DNA from: Panopea generosa
Lineage: Eukaryota > Mollusca > Bivalvia > Adapedonta > Hiatellidae
DNA length: 64,000 nt
Assembly (NCBI GenBank): GCA_029582155.1
Contig: CM055896.1
Coordinates: 7,332,624 to 7,396,623 of the forward strand
Direction: 5' to 3'
Shown: in pieces, positions 42,301 to 54,119 of the stretch
How the letters are laid out: the number at the start of each line of letters is the position of its first letter
Position numbering within the stretch: position 1 is the first letter of the stretch
Translations under genes and position numbers: made by a program
Notes under the pieces: model-generated
Database searches by the model: none
Told to the model about the DNA's origin: nothing
The model's input: the letters and a program-made list of their open reading frames with translations, nothing else

Positions 42301-42715
42301 GGTGTTAATGATTATTTTATTGAATTAATTTCAAAACCATTGTTGATAAGAATATACATCAGTGACTGATATGGTGTTAATGATAATTTATTGAATTAAT
42401 TTCAAAACCATTATTGATAAGAAAAATATATCATTGACTGATATGGTATTGATGATTATTTTATTGAATTAATTTCAAAACAATTATTGATAAGAAATAT
42501 ATATCAGTGACAGATATGATGTTTATGATTATTTTATTGAATCAACTTCAAAACCATTATTGATAAAAGATATGTAACAGTGACGAATATGGTGTTTATG
42601 ATTCTTTTAATGAATTAATTTCAAAACCATTATAGATAAGAGATATATATCAGTGACAGATATGGTGTTATGATTATTTTATTGAAACTTCAAATCAATT
42701 ATTGATAAGAAATTT
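39305..42715 (+). repeat. Satellite array, about 73-bp units, about 46 copies
   Basis: Head-to-tail units of about 73 bp with core TGACAGATATGGTGTTGATG, then ATTATTTTATTGAATCAACT, then TCAAAACCATTATTGATAAG. Units differ by a few substitutions and 1-3-bp indels. A long segment beginning at 40561 is repeated from 41873, exactly 1312 bp later, with the rare variant GATAACAGTAACAGATATGT at 40824 and 42136 at the same offset, so at least about 330 bp is a higher-order duplication with a period of 18 units. Confidence 0.95.
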
Positions 42716-45700
42716 CCTCTGGTGATTATTCTCTTAAAATTTTAGAAATAATGTTAATATCTTGATAATTAAAACTAGTGGCATGCTTTCAACACAGTAT
42801 ATTTCTTGTAAAATTTATTCTCTTGCATTTAAAATTGATCAATGAACAAATAACATAAGCATTATGTGTTTAATAAAACAACAGCAAATAAGCCCAGCAC
42901 GTACCGGCAGTCCTATGTGTTTTGGATTACTTTCGAAGTTTACTTCAGTAATCATTTGTTGTAGGTTTTCATTTGTATTCAAAATTGTCATACCATTGCA
43001 ACAGTTATTGACTTTGGTCAATCAACCTTTTTATTATTTTATTTATAACACACGCACAAGTAAAATAAAGAAAGTTTCGCAAATACCAAACATGCGTTAA
43101 TAACACTTGCTTGGGGGCAACATACAATGTTTTTCATATAATTATGTACGAGTACATTACATATTCAAGTATTGAAATAAACGACTGAAATAAATTTCAA
43201 TTGTATTTTTATTTTATGCCTGAATGGAAATGAATGATATGATAAAATTTTATGTTACTCACCACAAACAACTTATAAACAATAAGTATTACCATTTTTA
43301 GGTTTCGAATGTTCGAATAGTGTACCACAAGTTTATGTTAATTGTTCATACACATATATTTATTTTGAATCTATTTAATACTGCTATTAAATTCCATAAA
43401 TTGAATCAAGTGGTAAAAAATAAAGTAACAACTTAGTACCATGTCCTTGATATTATACAATAATACAGAACTCATGTTTCGGCACAAAAACAGCACCACG
43501 CTCAATGTTGTTCAGTTCATTGGTTGCGCCATGAACTGGGCAGATGCCAAATGCATTCAGCTAAGCAGTATTTGGATACAGTGCGATGAATGTAAGATAT
43601 TCATCTAAGACAAATATACATGTATATAATCTGTAAACCCTGTTAAAAAACATTCAAAAGTAAAATCCGTAATGTAGTTACAGATGCAAAACGAAAACTG
43701 AAGTAACAAAGTGTTGCTGGTTTACCAGTAAACCATGATCATAGAGGGGTGACAGAAGATTTAGAGGAATATTCGACAGTAGATTTACCGGATGACGTCA
43801 CGTTGAACAAAGAAGGAAATATGAAAAAGAACCTTTTATGCTGACGCTAAAAGCACCAAAAGGCACGGGCAAAGCAACCTCATTATGATAATATGCATGA
43901 TGAACATTTTTCAAAACACTAACTGAGGTTGTTAAAAATAAAAAAAGTGCCGTGTGTTGAAACAATCACTATGAACATCAAGATACTGGTAAAAACTTTA
44001 AAAACTTTCGTTTTTCTACGCCAATAGATCGCGTTGGTAATCTAGATCATTTTGTATCTGTAATTTTGATCTGCAATTAATTATACTTAACGGAAAGTAA
44101 AGCTTACGGAATATCTCGATGTCTCTCGTTGAACAATAGTTTGTTAAGCACGTTAGTTATGCAAACGCCTCAACGTGAACAAGAGACGCAGTGTGGAATT
44201 TTAGCATAAAATACAGGTATTTTGTGAAAAATTAATAATTGTATAGGTACGAGTATATTGCTATTTTATAGAGAGTACATGTAATTGTTAGTTTGCCTGA
44301 AATTTATATTTCATTTCATCAAGCGAGAACTGAAGTAATGAATTGCGAAGCAACAAATGAGCATATCAGTTGAAGGAGTGAACTCGAACCTACGACCTTT
44401 GTGGTGAGAGGTAAATGATCTTGAGACGGCGTCTTAGGCCACTCGGTCACCGTTAAATCCAACTATTTTTATGTTTATGAAAAATAAAATGGTGAAATTA
44501 TCATAGTTTACAATGATATATTACTAATAATGATTTAATTATTACAAAATTGTATATAGTATATTGAATAATTATGTTGTAAATATTTTGCCAATAATTG
44601 CTGGTTACAAACTCTTCCCGGTCAGCCAATATTGTTATCATGAAATATTTACTTATTGTGTCAAACTTCTAGTAATATCAAAGAGTGGCATTCCTTCTTG
44701 TTTAAGTAGTCACCATGAAACTCAGCTTGAGCAATAATCGGTTAGCGGATGCTATCAGTTGCTCCACCCCAATTAAGGGAAAACATGCGAAATGTCAACT
44801 GTCATTGGGGTGAGACGGGACGTGCGCACCCGATTATAAGTGTACGCGAGATTTGGTACCAGTGTCTAGTGACATTTAATTCTGCATCCTCAAATATGAC
44901 ACTCGTGAATCAAAAGAAAAGGGGAGAAATGCAATAAGTCTCCAGTAATCTATTATAATGATTTGGTAACGACTCATTTTTTTGTTTTATCTGAACTCAG
45001 AGCAAAAATAAAATTTAAAGCTCCTTAGCATTAAAACATTTATTCGCCAATTAGTTAAACACGGTATTTGACGCTAGTTTGATTTATTTTCACTTTAATA
45101 ATTGTGTGATATTTTTACGAAATTCTCTTTTTTTATCACTTTTGTATAAATGTATACTTATGGGTTATTTTGAGGAGCTCAGCTGTTGAACTATATTTAG
45201 CATCTTGGTGGTAGCATTTCATTGATGTTCTTCGGTTTGTGAAAGTTGTTACTATTTATAGAACATATATTCTACGAAGCTTCGGAATGTGACTTCTAAA
45301 CCTAGATAAGATTGCCAAAGTAAAAATGGAAAAGAGGTCAAGAATGTAAAATAAACGTATTTTCCAGTTTTACCTGGGCAATGTTAGGTTTAGTCGTCAC
45401 ATTCCACATCAATGTTTTTGGACATAATATTGTTTTATATATGTACCGTTTGATTATGCTTGAATAAATTCATGATTTCGCATTGTGACACATTGTAACC
45501 ATACATCCGCGCAAACACTCCTGTAAACGAACAAGAGTTAATCAGACTGATATAGAGCAAATGTACACAAACATCGGCGCAAGAATTCCTGAAGATTAAG
45601 ACATGTGTTAAGAAGATTGATGGATTGAATAATGACTCCAAATTGCTCACATGTTGTATTAAAGGACCCGTGCCAAATAATTTAACAGCCACAACATAAA

Positions 45701-47260
45701 ACATTACACATTTTTTATGAAATAAGAACAGAGCAGATTTATCGTGATACAAATAAATAAATGAAAATAGAATAAATTAATAATAAATAAACAACATTTG
45801 TGATCATGCCAGTGGTATTCAGACATCAGACATTAGTAATTCGAGTATCGAATATATCTAACATGCTATGGTTATAAAACATCTCTCTATGAATGACAAG
45901 CATTCAAACATTTTATTTGCTACAAAAAAGAACAAACGTGCAAATGTGATAATTGAAGGTATACGTTTACCAGTTCAAAACATAGTTAGATATGTTGTGT
46001 TTATATAACAAGTGTGCAAGTTTTGAAGAGTATCCACTGAAAGCTTCAGTCCTGGAGTGCACAAAACATCAAATATTCCAATATAATTCCAGGGCCATAA
46101 ACATCACGTAATCTATCGTATTTGACCAACATATCCAAGCTATTATTAATATATCAATATTGTTTAATTAAATCAACCATTTTCTAGTTCAAGGATTCCA
46201 ACAAATATACATTTTGTATTATTAGAGGTGCATGTTTAACTTGATTTATTAGGTGTTTTATATAAACTCTGTACAAATACATATATTGATAATAAAACAG
46301 CTCAGTTAATGTCACCGACAATAAAAATTATAACATTTTACCCATCAAAAAGTGACAATCTATATTAAAAAAATGGTACCACATGCCAAATATTTCTTGT
46401 GTTGAATTGAATATATTCACCAGCTTTATAAAGAAACAGAATCAACCGTGAATATGAAAAGAAATACGTTTTCGGCATTTCCTAACAATCCACATCTGTT
46501 TTCTAACCCAATAACGCTAACAATACTGTAAACCACTTTCCATTTGCGAAAACTCTATTTTCGCTACGATTCACCCCTCGCCTTTTCAAAGATTTGGCTA
46601 AAATTACAATTATTTTAACTGTCCGAATGTTTACAATATCCGAATAATAAATACATATCCGTTGGTTTTTGGTAGTTCTTGGAAAAAAAATACATAAGAT
46701 GGTCTTTCTTCTGCATGACTGCAAATAACATTTGTTTAAACTTCTGAGTTTGTAACCCATTCAGTCAGTTTTCAAAACGAGGTATGCATCTGGCAGAATG
46801 ATACTTAAAGCAATATGCTTCAATTTATACGTAATAAGATAAAAAGGTAACAAACTAAATTATGTATCCTTACCGCTGCAGTATTTACGATGAACTGCGA
46901 AAACGATGAGTTACAGATGGCCGATATTACCAATACCTAGAGAACGACTTCAGACATTTTTAAACTGCATTCCAATGTACTTAATCTCTTTTGGCAGTCA
47001 TTCTTCAAGAACTTCATACACATAGATATTACCCTATTTACAGTGTATTTCTTTCCATTGGTATCCTCTACCATTGTAGTTGGTTCTGCGCCCTTTATCG
47101 ATACAGAAAGTTTGTTTATAAGATTAATATATTTATAACCTGTTTATCGTTTAAGTTAAAATATACACATTTGATACTACTAGAAATATTAACACTGAAA
47201 CGCTTAAAGCAGTATAACCAGTATCTGAAGAAAGAAACATTTTGTTTATGAATTACAAAC
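42716..47260. other. Mostly unassigned intergenic sequence
   Basis: No gene recognised apart from a SINE at 44370-44460. Near 43475-43600 a frame reads HKNSTTLNVVQFIGCAMNW then ADAKCIQLSSIW, and near 43745-43830 another reads VTEDLEEYSTVDLPDDVTLN. These look coding-derived, possibly a decayed transposon. No further exons of the minus-strand HSPA12-like copy were found here. Confidence 0.35.
44370..44460 (-). repeat. tRNA-derived SINE (family B), minus strand
   Basis: On the minus strand: GGTGACCGAGTGGCCTAAGA, CGCCGTCTCAAGATCATTTA, then GTAGGTTCGAGTTC. The A box GTGACCGAGTGG, a long variable region and the B box resemble a Leu/Ser-type tRNA head. A second copy is at 51098-51192. Confidence 0.7.
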
Positions 47261-47264
47261 ATGT

Positions 47265-47333
47265 TCATGAATTCTCATGGCCTTCGATGCAAACATAAAT
47301 GCCGATGTCTCTCTCAAACGTGAAAAAAACGTG

Positions 47334-47372
<39 letters not shown>

Positions 47373-47610
47373 CTGATAAGTAATTCTTATATTCAAATAA
47401 GCTACTCCGATGACGGTTACTATCGTAAAATGTTCTTGACAATCATATATACTCTGCCAATTCCGTCCTCTTTCAGTATTAGAACGATCGCTACATTTTT
47501 TTCCAGATTGTTGGAACATAATCATTTGATTATAAGACGCCGTTTATAGAACATTTATGTTATTTCAAGGATAATGTATAATACAAATAAAGGCGATAAT
47601 AGCGAGTTTA
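47265..47610 (+). repeat. Diverged repeat, copy 2, with (TA)n
   Basis: Partner of 29200-29740 in direct orientation (shared blocks listed there). A TA-dinucleotide run at about 47335-47370 is inserted within it. Confidence 0.6.
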
Positions 47611-47973
47611 AATACATGTTTTGACGATAAATAACGGTAATTTACATCAGGTATGGTCCAGAGAGAAAGCCCAAATGTATACTTAATATCACAATAATAC
47701 TATTATTCTATCAAATTAAAACGATAGAAGTTACTGGTTATGCCTTCTTTTTAGAGACAAAGAAAAATATAGTAAAGTATCGCCTAATAAAAAAAATGTA
47801 GTTCGTCGAGCATTAAGGTGATTTTATGATAAGTATACAAACGTCTTGCGATACCTGGTTAGATGTATTTCATTAATGTCTATCTCCAAATCTGTTTTTT
47901 CTCTTTCTCGTATTATGTTTTACCGAGATTGATATTTGTAAAATAAAGTCATAAAGATTATTTAGATACTCAC

Positions 47974-48125
47974 AGACTGACTGAAAAGTAACGGGTCGAA
48001 ACCTTTGAAGAAATACCAGTCCTTGCAAATGCCCTCTACCGACAGTTCTTCGTATTTCTTCAATGCGTCGTAACCAAACGAATGCAGTGTTTCCCCATCT
48101 GGTTGTATCAATGCGTATGTAGGTT
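47974..48125 (-). CDS. HSPA12-like paralogue, exon equivalent to exon 9
   Basis: 152 nt on the minus strand with acceptor TTTTAG and donor TCT/GTGAGT, the same length and phase as 24107-24258. It reads EPTYALIQPDGETLHSFGYD followed by KDWYFFKGFDPLLFSQSV. The frame is intact and most differences from the + copy are substitutions that keep the protein similar, so it may belong to a working gene. Exons 10-14 were not found downstream (towards lower coordinates). Confidence 0.8.
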
Positions 48126-48930
48126 CTAAAAACAACTGCGTTTTATCAGTATGATAGTTCATATGTATCGTTTGGACAAGAAATTATTCATTATTATGTC
48201 ATGATTTAGATGTTGAATTCACGAGATGGTTTGAAATATTTTTACAAAATTCAAAATTATTAGGCCGTTCTCGCTTTAAATTCGATCACAGATCAACGAC
48301 CTTTACATATATACTTCAACTTAAAATGCATTTGTTTGTGTAAGTGTTGGGTACTTGTTAAAACTGTGAGAATTCCGATAGCTTCATGGTATATTTTATA
48401 AACGTTGACTCAAATAAATAAAAGATAATAACATGATATACATACTTCAACATGTTGAGTTTCCCGCCATTTTGAAAGATTGCAGCGTGCTCAAAACCAT
48501 TACACTGACACATATACAATACTAATAATGATAATATGTAATATGTTGGCTCTACAAATTAGCGTTATTTATCTTTCTAGGTGATAGATAACGCGTGTTA
48601 CAACACTCAACATTGAATAAGTATGGAATAATATCGGCCAATTCAAGACTCAACTTGCCTTTCAATTTTCAATTCTTTTCCATCGCAAACATCTAAAACA
48701 TCTATAAAAACATAGTTTCATTTTATAGTTTTTAAACTAATAACTTATTCTAACCAGTATCTTAATTTCAAAGAATATATAATATTATTGTTTACATATC
48801 TTTAACAACTTTATATTCCTACATCATTAATAATAAATAAATAAGCAACATATGTATAGCTGAATACATGTTTTGTTATTGACCTAAGTAGAATATCAAA
48901 CAAATAACTTAATTTTTGTATTTGACAAGA
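48126..48930. other. Intron of the paralogue, lower part
   Basis: No exon equivalent to exon 8 was recognised here and no repeat stands out. Confidence 0.35.
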
Positions 48931-50042
48931 TGGTCCTGCGACGATAGGCCTTAATTTTAAATCAGAAACATTTTTCAATTCAACTACGTTTGTAGTTGAT
49001 TGACTACATGCAGTGGTCTAGCGCTTGTGTACTTTAGGTAGGTCATAACAATTTCTCCGTTTAACCTCAAATTTCTATAAATAATCAAATTATTTCTTAG
49101 TAAAGCAAATTTCAAATTCTCGAAACAATTAATTGTATTTTTAATTTGTCAATTCTTCTTGGATCTTGCGGTAAACGTTCGTTATATTCTGTATCACCTA
49201 TAGTTGTAGTTATCATGCCCCTATAATGATTTGCATCCATTGTTACTGTTGTGACACCTTTGTCGGCTTATTTAATTATAATTGATTGATCACTTGCTAA
49301 TTCGTTGATAGCCTTTTTTTTTTGTTGTGTTAATATGTTTCACATTCTTCTTACTTTGACTACATGGATGGCTGTTTACGTTGGTGACAAAATCCTTTAG
49401 AGCTTAGTTTCTACTTTTTGGTGGAACAAAGTCGCAGTTATTCTTACTAATGATATGCTGGTATAACCTTCACTATAAAATATTCCTCAAGACGGAGTTT
49501 TGGTATAAATGATTGAATGTCGCTTTTTAATTCATGAGGATTGGTCTTTTCGGAAGTTGAGATAAATTTTAATCCTATAATGATCAATGTTTAATTGTTT
49601 AGATTAAACCTTTATAAATCTTATATTAGTTTGGTCTGTCGTGCTTGGGTTTGTTGGTATTGTCTATTGTTGTTAAACGGTAGTGTTAAAAAAAAGAATT
49701 TTGGTAATTTTCATCAGTTTGGTTTTGAGAATTGTTCAGCACATTTCTGTTACTGTAATTTGTTGTGTACCTAGGTTGTTTTGGTATTCTGTTATATTGG
49801 TTGTTGTATCGCTAATTTCTTGTTGAATTATACGGACGCTTTGCGAAACTTTACCCTATGTAAGTTGTATTGTTGATTGTTTCCTGTTATTTATTTAGTT
49901 GGTATGTATTTGTTCTATCTATATTCATTCACTGACTTTGGTCTCTCTTTTGTTACTTCTGCTAATGTCATTTGTGTACGGGCAGAACTAACAAGAGAGA
50001 GACCGAATACAGTGAACGAATATAGAACAAATACATACCAAA
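48930..50042 (-). mobile_element. Penelope-like element fragment with terminal hairpin
   Basis: Minus-strand reading, with frameshifts and stops: LKFISTSEKTNPHELKSDIQ, SFIPKLRLEEYF, then KAINELASDQSIIIKxADKG with VTTVTMDANHYRGMITTT. The ADKG block with the preceding IIIK and following V-T-(V/I)-M-D is the mark of Penelope-like reverse transcriptase N-terminal regions. The RT core and GIY-YIG endonuclease are not found, so the copy is truncated. Its upstream end carries the inverted repeat at 49901-50039. It is inserted in the intron of the minus-strand HSPA12-like copy, same orientation. Confidence 0.7.
49901..50039. repeat. Large hairpin, arms about 58-62 bp
   Basis: Left arm 49901-49962 (GGTATGTATTTGTTCTATCT ... 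ACTTCTGC), right arm 49982-50039 (GCAGAACTAACAAGAGAGAG ... CATACC), loop about 19 bases, few mismatches. It sits at the upstream edge of the Penelope-like fragment. Confidence 0.85.
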
Positions 50043-50667
50043 ACATTATGAGCTAAGACCCATCTACTCTTATAACGATATTTTTGACAATACATATATA
50101 AACAGACAATAAAATAAAAGTTGCTCTTCTTGGATTAAGGTGTTTTTACGAATGAAGGCGAGTAAAAATGTTTATTCCCTATATAATTAAAAAGGACACT
50201 CAATTAATGGTAGTTAACACATTGAAGTTTAATTTAGCAGAAAGCAAATTGTAGGCAAAAGTTAAATAGCTAAATTGGATAAAACTAGGAAGAATACATT
50301 CAAAATAAAATAAACACATTCGCAGACTGTTGACTGTTTGATGTTTGTCAACGTCGGTAATATTTAGGATTTATGGGCCTTTTTCGACTTATCGTTTGGT
50401 AAAAGCTGTAGTGATTATCTCGGAATAAGAAACAACTGCATTTCCTTTAGGTTCAGCTAGAGAATAAGTGCAACATCTCTGAAATGTTATGAAAATCAAA
50501 CTTAAGGATAAGTCATGTGAAACAAATTGTAACTGACGGACGGATAGATGCCGGTCGATGCAACACACATATAATCTTCTGGTCTTTGATCAATAGAGAT
50601 GAAATAAAACAATTCACTGTCGTTTTAATTTTCAATATTAATAAGTGATACATGTAAAAGTTTTTAC

Positions 50668-50749
50668 CATGCATAAACGAAATAGCGTAGCCAGACTTTA
50701 TGGCACCGAAGAAAATTGAAACCGACATCATGTTCTCCGTTGTTTGTTT
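50668..50749 (-). CDS. HSPA12-like paralogue, exon equivalent to exon 7
   Basis: 82 nt on the minus strand, acceptor TTTATAG, donor CATG/GTAAAA; identical in length and phase to 21869-21950. It reads ENMMSVSIFFGAIKSGYAIS. The phosphate-1 Asp is Phe here (I-F-F-G), so both copies lack it, while GYA is kept. No upstream coiled-coil or B-box exons are visible between here and the window end. Joining directly to 48125-47974 keeps the frame. Confidence 0.75.
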
Positions 50750-51097
50750 CTATAAATAAAGTTAAAAACGTCTACTTTACTTAAACATATTTCATCGCTT
50801 TTTGTATACATAATATAGCAAAATTGTTGGGCCATAATTTATTTAACATTAAATTCGGCCTTTCCTATTAACACATTATATTCATAAAACAATCAAGATG
50901 CTTACTAAAATTGTATTTAGATTAAAATCAACCAACCACTGTTTTGATATTTTTTAATGGTGTTTAACGCCATTTTCAACACATTTAAGGTTATATAAGG
51001 CATATATATATATATACATAGACCACAGACTGAGTCAGACTAGGTAGAACAACCGTCTTTCCGCAAGTAACTGGCAAACTTCTTCACATAAAATGTT

Positions 51098-51192
51098 TGG
51101 AGCGAGCGGCATTCGAACCTACGATCTTAGCGGTGAGAGGCAAGTGATTTTGAGACGACGCTTTAGACTACTCGGTCACGGAGGACCCCTGG
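51098..51192 (-). repeat. tRNA-derived SINE (family B), minus strand
   Basis: Minus reading GTCCTCCGTGACCGAGTAGT, CTAAAGCGTCGTCTCAAAAT, then GATCGTAGGTTCGAATGCC. Same family as 44370-44460, with recognisable A and B boxes. Confidence 0.75.
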
Positions 51193-51749
51193 TGTTTTGA
51201 TCTAAAATAATATTTACACCGTGATTTGAAATTTCTTAAATAAATGTTATATAAGGTGCAGTGAATGCAAGGGTTTATCATCGGCAAATATTCCAGAAAC
51301 ACTTACTGAATGTTCGGATGTATCATTAATTTAATTTATATTTAAACATCTATTATATAGTTCCGTGTAGCACAAAAAGTAAAGGGTTATAACGGCAAAT
51401 CGTTTTCATTAAACTTTATTTATATCAATATGATGTCATTTATCAGAGGACACAAAGTCGTTATAGGATAATTTGAGAAATACGATTTATTTCAATGTCC
51501 ATTGTCCAATGTTATTAGTTCTCCATGTTCGTTTGAGAAACGGATGAAGCCATCTTAAGTTTGATACTTTCTTAAATTATTTAACACTTCAAGCAATATG
51601 TGACGGATGTGGTAATGAAAAAAGAAGACATCAAGCACTTCATGCAATTCCCTATATATACACTAATGAGCGACTTTGTTGTTTTCGCTCTGCACGACTT
51701 TTTAATTCCTTAAGTACACGTGCGCTTGGTAAGAATACATATACCAGTA

Positions 51750-51835
51750 AGTGAGCCAGCCTCAGGTATCAAACTCTCAACCCTGAACTAGAAGTATCGT
51801 GCTCTACCGACTGAGCTTATCGGTCTGGCTAAAAA
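51750..51835 (-). repeat. tRNA-derived SINE (family C), minus strand
   Basis: Minus reading GCCAGACCGATAAGCTCAGT, CGGTAGAGCACGATACTTC, then GGGTTGAGAGTTTGATACC. Good A box (AAGCTCAGTCGG) and a weaker B box. No matched acceptor stem, so not a tRNA gene. Confidence 0.65.
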
Positions 51836-52024
51836 CCCAACAATGTACTTTATAAAACAGCACAATATATGGGTATAGTTTGACATCTCAAGGGCTATAA
51901 CTGAGCAGCATTTCCTGTTATGATATGTATGTTCAAAACAATGAACAAAATCTTATGATTATAAATTTGCGTGTATGGGGACATTTTTTACTGAATGAAA
52001 CTGTTATGCTATATAACAAGCAGT

Positions 52025-52190
52025 TAAGGGGTTGCAAGCTCAAATCCCCACTTGGCCAGTCTCTGTGATGATTTAAATATATGCAAATTCCAACATTGTG
52101 TCTCATGTTCATTCATCTTTAATCACTGATTCAAGTGGGAAAGTTGTCAGTTACTTGCACGGATATTGGGTGTGCCAAGCAGGTAGTCAC
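52025..52190 (+). repeat. SINE family A, truncated copy
   Basis: Starts within the B-box region (GCAAGCTCAAATCCCCACTT) and carries the body ATTCAAGTGGGAAAGTTGTC, then breaks off at GGTGTGCC. Confidence 0.75.
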
Positions 52191-52597
52191 AGGTTTGATC
52201 CCCCTCAGATCTTCTGTTGTACTCATGATTATTTTGTTGTATTCCATAGTAGAAATAAGTTGAAAAGGTTAAACTACATTAATAATTAACATTAGCCCCT
52301 TTTGATAATTGTCGCTCCTTCATTTAATGCTTCTGTACACATTGTGTATGTCACGATATTGATTGGCCTTGAAACTTTATTTTCATGTCTCTTTACAGTT
52401 TATGAAACCACTACAGGTATTTCAAGCACCAACATCTCAATCCATCTGTAACCTGAGCTTCTGTTTAGCATTCATGAAATGTGTTGAATAGTTTCTTATT
52501 TTCATAATTCATGTAACAATTTTCTGTTAAACAGGAAATACAGAACTTGACGGAGTATAAATGTATTTTTAACATTTACTCAATGTAAGAATACTGT

Positions 52598-52822
52598 TCG
52601 AATACCCGCCCGGCAGCAGTGTCTAGGATGATATATATATGACATTATGTCTCTTTGCCAATCGTCTCTCACCGCTGATTCAAGTGGGAAAGTTATCAGT
52701 TACTTGCGGAGATTGGGTGTGCTCGAATACTGGTTAATCCCAGGAAACAGTGGTTAGGTGATCGTTAGTTAGCCCTCGAGGGCATGAAAAAGACGCTTAA
52801 TATACAATCAATCAATCACTTT
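52598..52822 (+). repeat. SINE family A, 5'-truncated copy
   Basis: From the B box (TTCGAATACCCGCCCGGC) through GATTCAAGTGGGAAAGTTAT and AGGAAACAGTGGTTAGGTGA to an AATC-type tail. The A-box half is missing. Confidence 0.8.
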
Positions 52823-54119
52823 TTATAATTGTTCATCTCAAGAAATCATTTTATGTGATACATCGATATTATTGATCAATGAGTTATGATAAAGCATCAA
52901 TTTACCTTATTCTCAATTGCTTTGTATTGCTGCCAAATGTTATTGGGCTTTTCCTGTTTAACCGATGTGTTTTGTTTGTTTCCACTGTTCTTATATTTCC
53001 ACATATACAGTTTATGTATAACATTGACCCATATAATTGTCTTCCATAATGTCCTTCAATACCAAACTTTTACATGCTACATGCATCATATCAGCTAAAT
53101 GTCAAAATTCAAGATTTATTCTTCCTTGTCTTCATTCTGGTATGAAAAATATTGTTTCAGATAAATTCATTATGTATTCGGCGCTTTGGAACAAATTCAC
53201 GAATGATTCATATCCGAAAATGAGGTATCCGAAATGTTACCACTATTATATTTACCAGTATTGATTATATTTTCGTAGTTTTTTCTTCGACTTAGTTATG
53301 TACAAGCACTTCTGGTGGTTTAATACGAAAAAACAATATACTCTTCCATGCTTGTCGATGGCTTCCTTGACAAAAACCTGTCTAATTTACATTTCTGACA
53401 TTTCGAAATGGAAATTTTCCGCTTTGTAAATATTCTAATGCGACTCGACTTTTAATTAACCAAACGGCGAAATTAGACCCTGAAACTGAAAGTTACAGAA
53501 AGGAACTATGGGCGTGGCGATGCGCAGTAACAAACCGCAGAAATGTCTTTAAAAATAGTATCTTATTAGAACAGGAATACCAAGAAATAATAAAAAAAAG
53601 TAAAGAGTAGAAAAAGTCGATATAAATAAAAATGCTAATCCAAACATCTTATGGGAACTGGAAAAAGGAACTCTAAGAAACGAAACTATTAAATATACCA
53701 CAACAAAAAAAATAAAATTCAAAACAAAAAAAGAAAAACAATTAACATCTGAAATTTACAGTTTAGAAAAAGATATTGAATCATTATCAAATAACGCATC
53801 TATTGAAATAGGTTGAAAATCATGAAAAAATACAAAATATTTTTTTAGTTTAGAAAAAACGACAAGAGATAAAGGTTATTTCCCAGTTAAATTTTGATAA
53901 TTGTATTTTAAATCATTCGCAACACTGATTTATGTTTTAAAAAAATTTAGCTTCATTTCCGGTCTAAAATTAAACACAGCAAACTGCACAGTATTGCGAG
54001 CAGGTTTACTAAAACTGTCCAATATAATTATATGTGAAAATAGAAAAAGTTTATTTGGAGTTCTGATCAAGCAAAAAACACTATGAATTGTATACAACAA
54101 TAAAAATAACAACATGTTA

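Noticed and set aside
39305-42715. Regular repeats that could suggest a CRISPR-like array
   Set aside because: Units are head-to-tail with no unique spacers between constant repeats, and the genome is eukaryotic. It is a satellite.
45435-46760. Minus-strand ORFs that might be further exons of the inverted HSPA12-like copy
   Set aside because: None shows the exon 10-14 landmarks (VIP, EAEAS, VHEV, GATLYG).
52098-52289. 63-codon ORF
   Set aside because: Lies mostly within a truncated family-A SINE.
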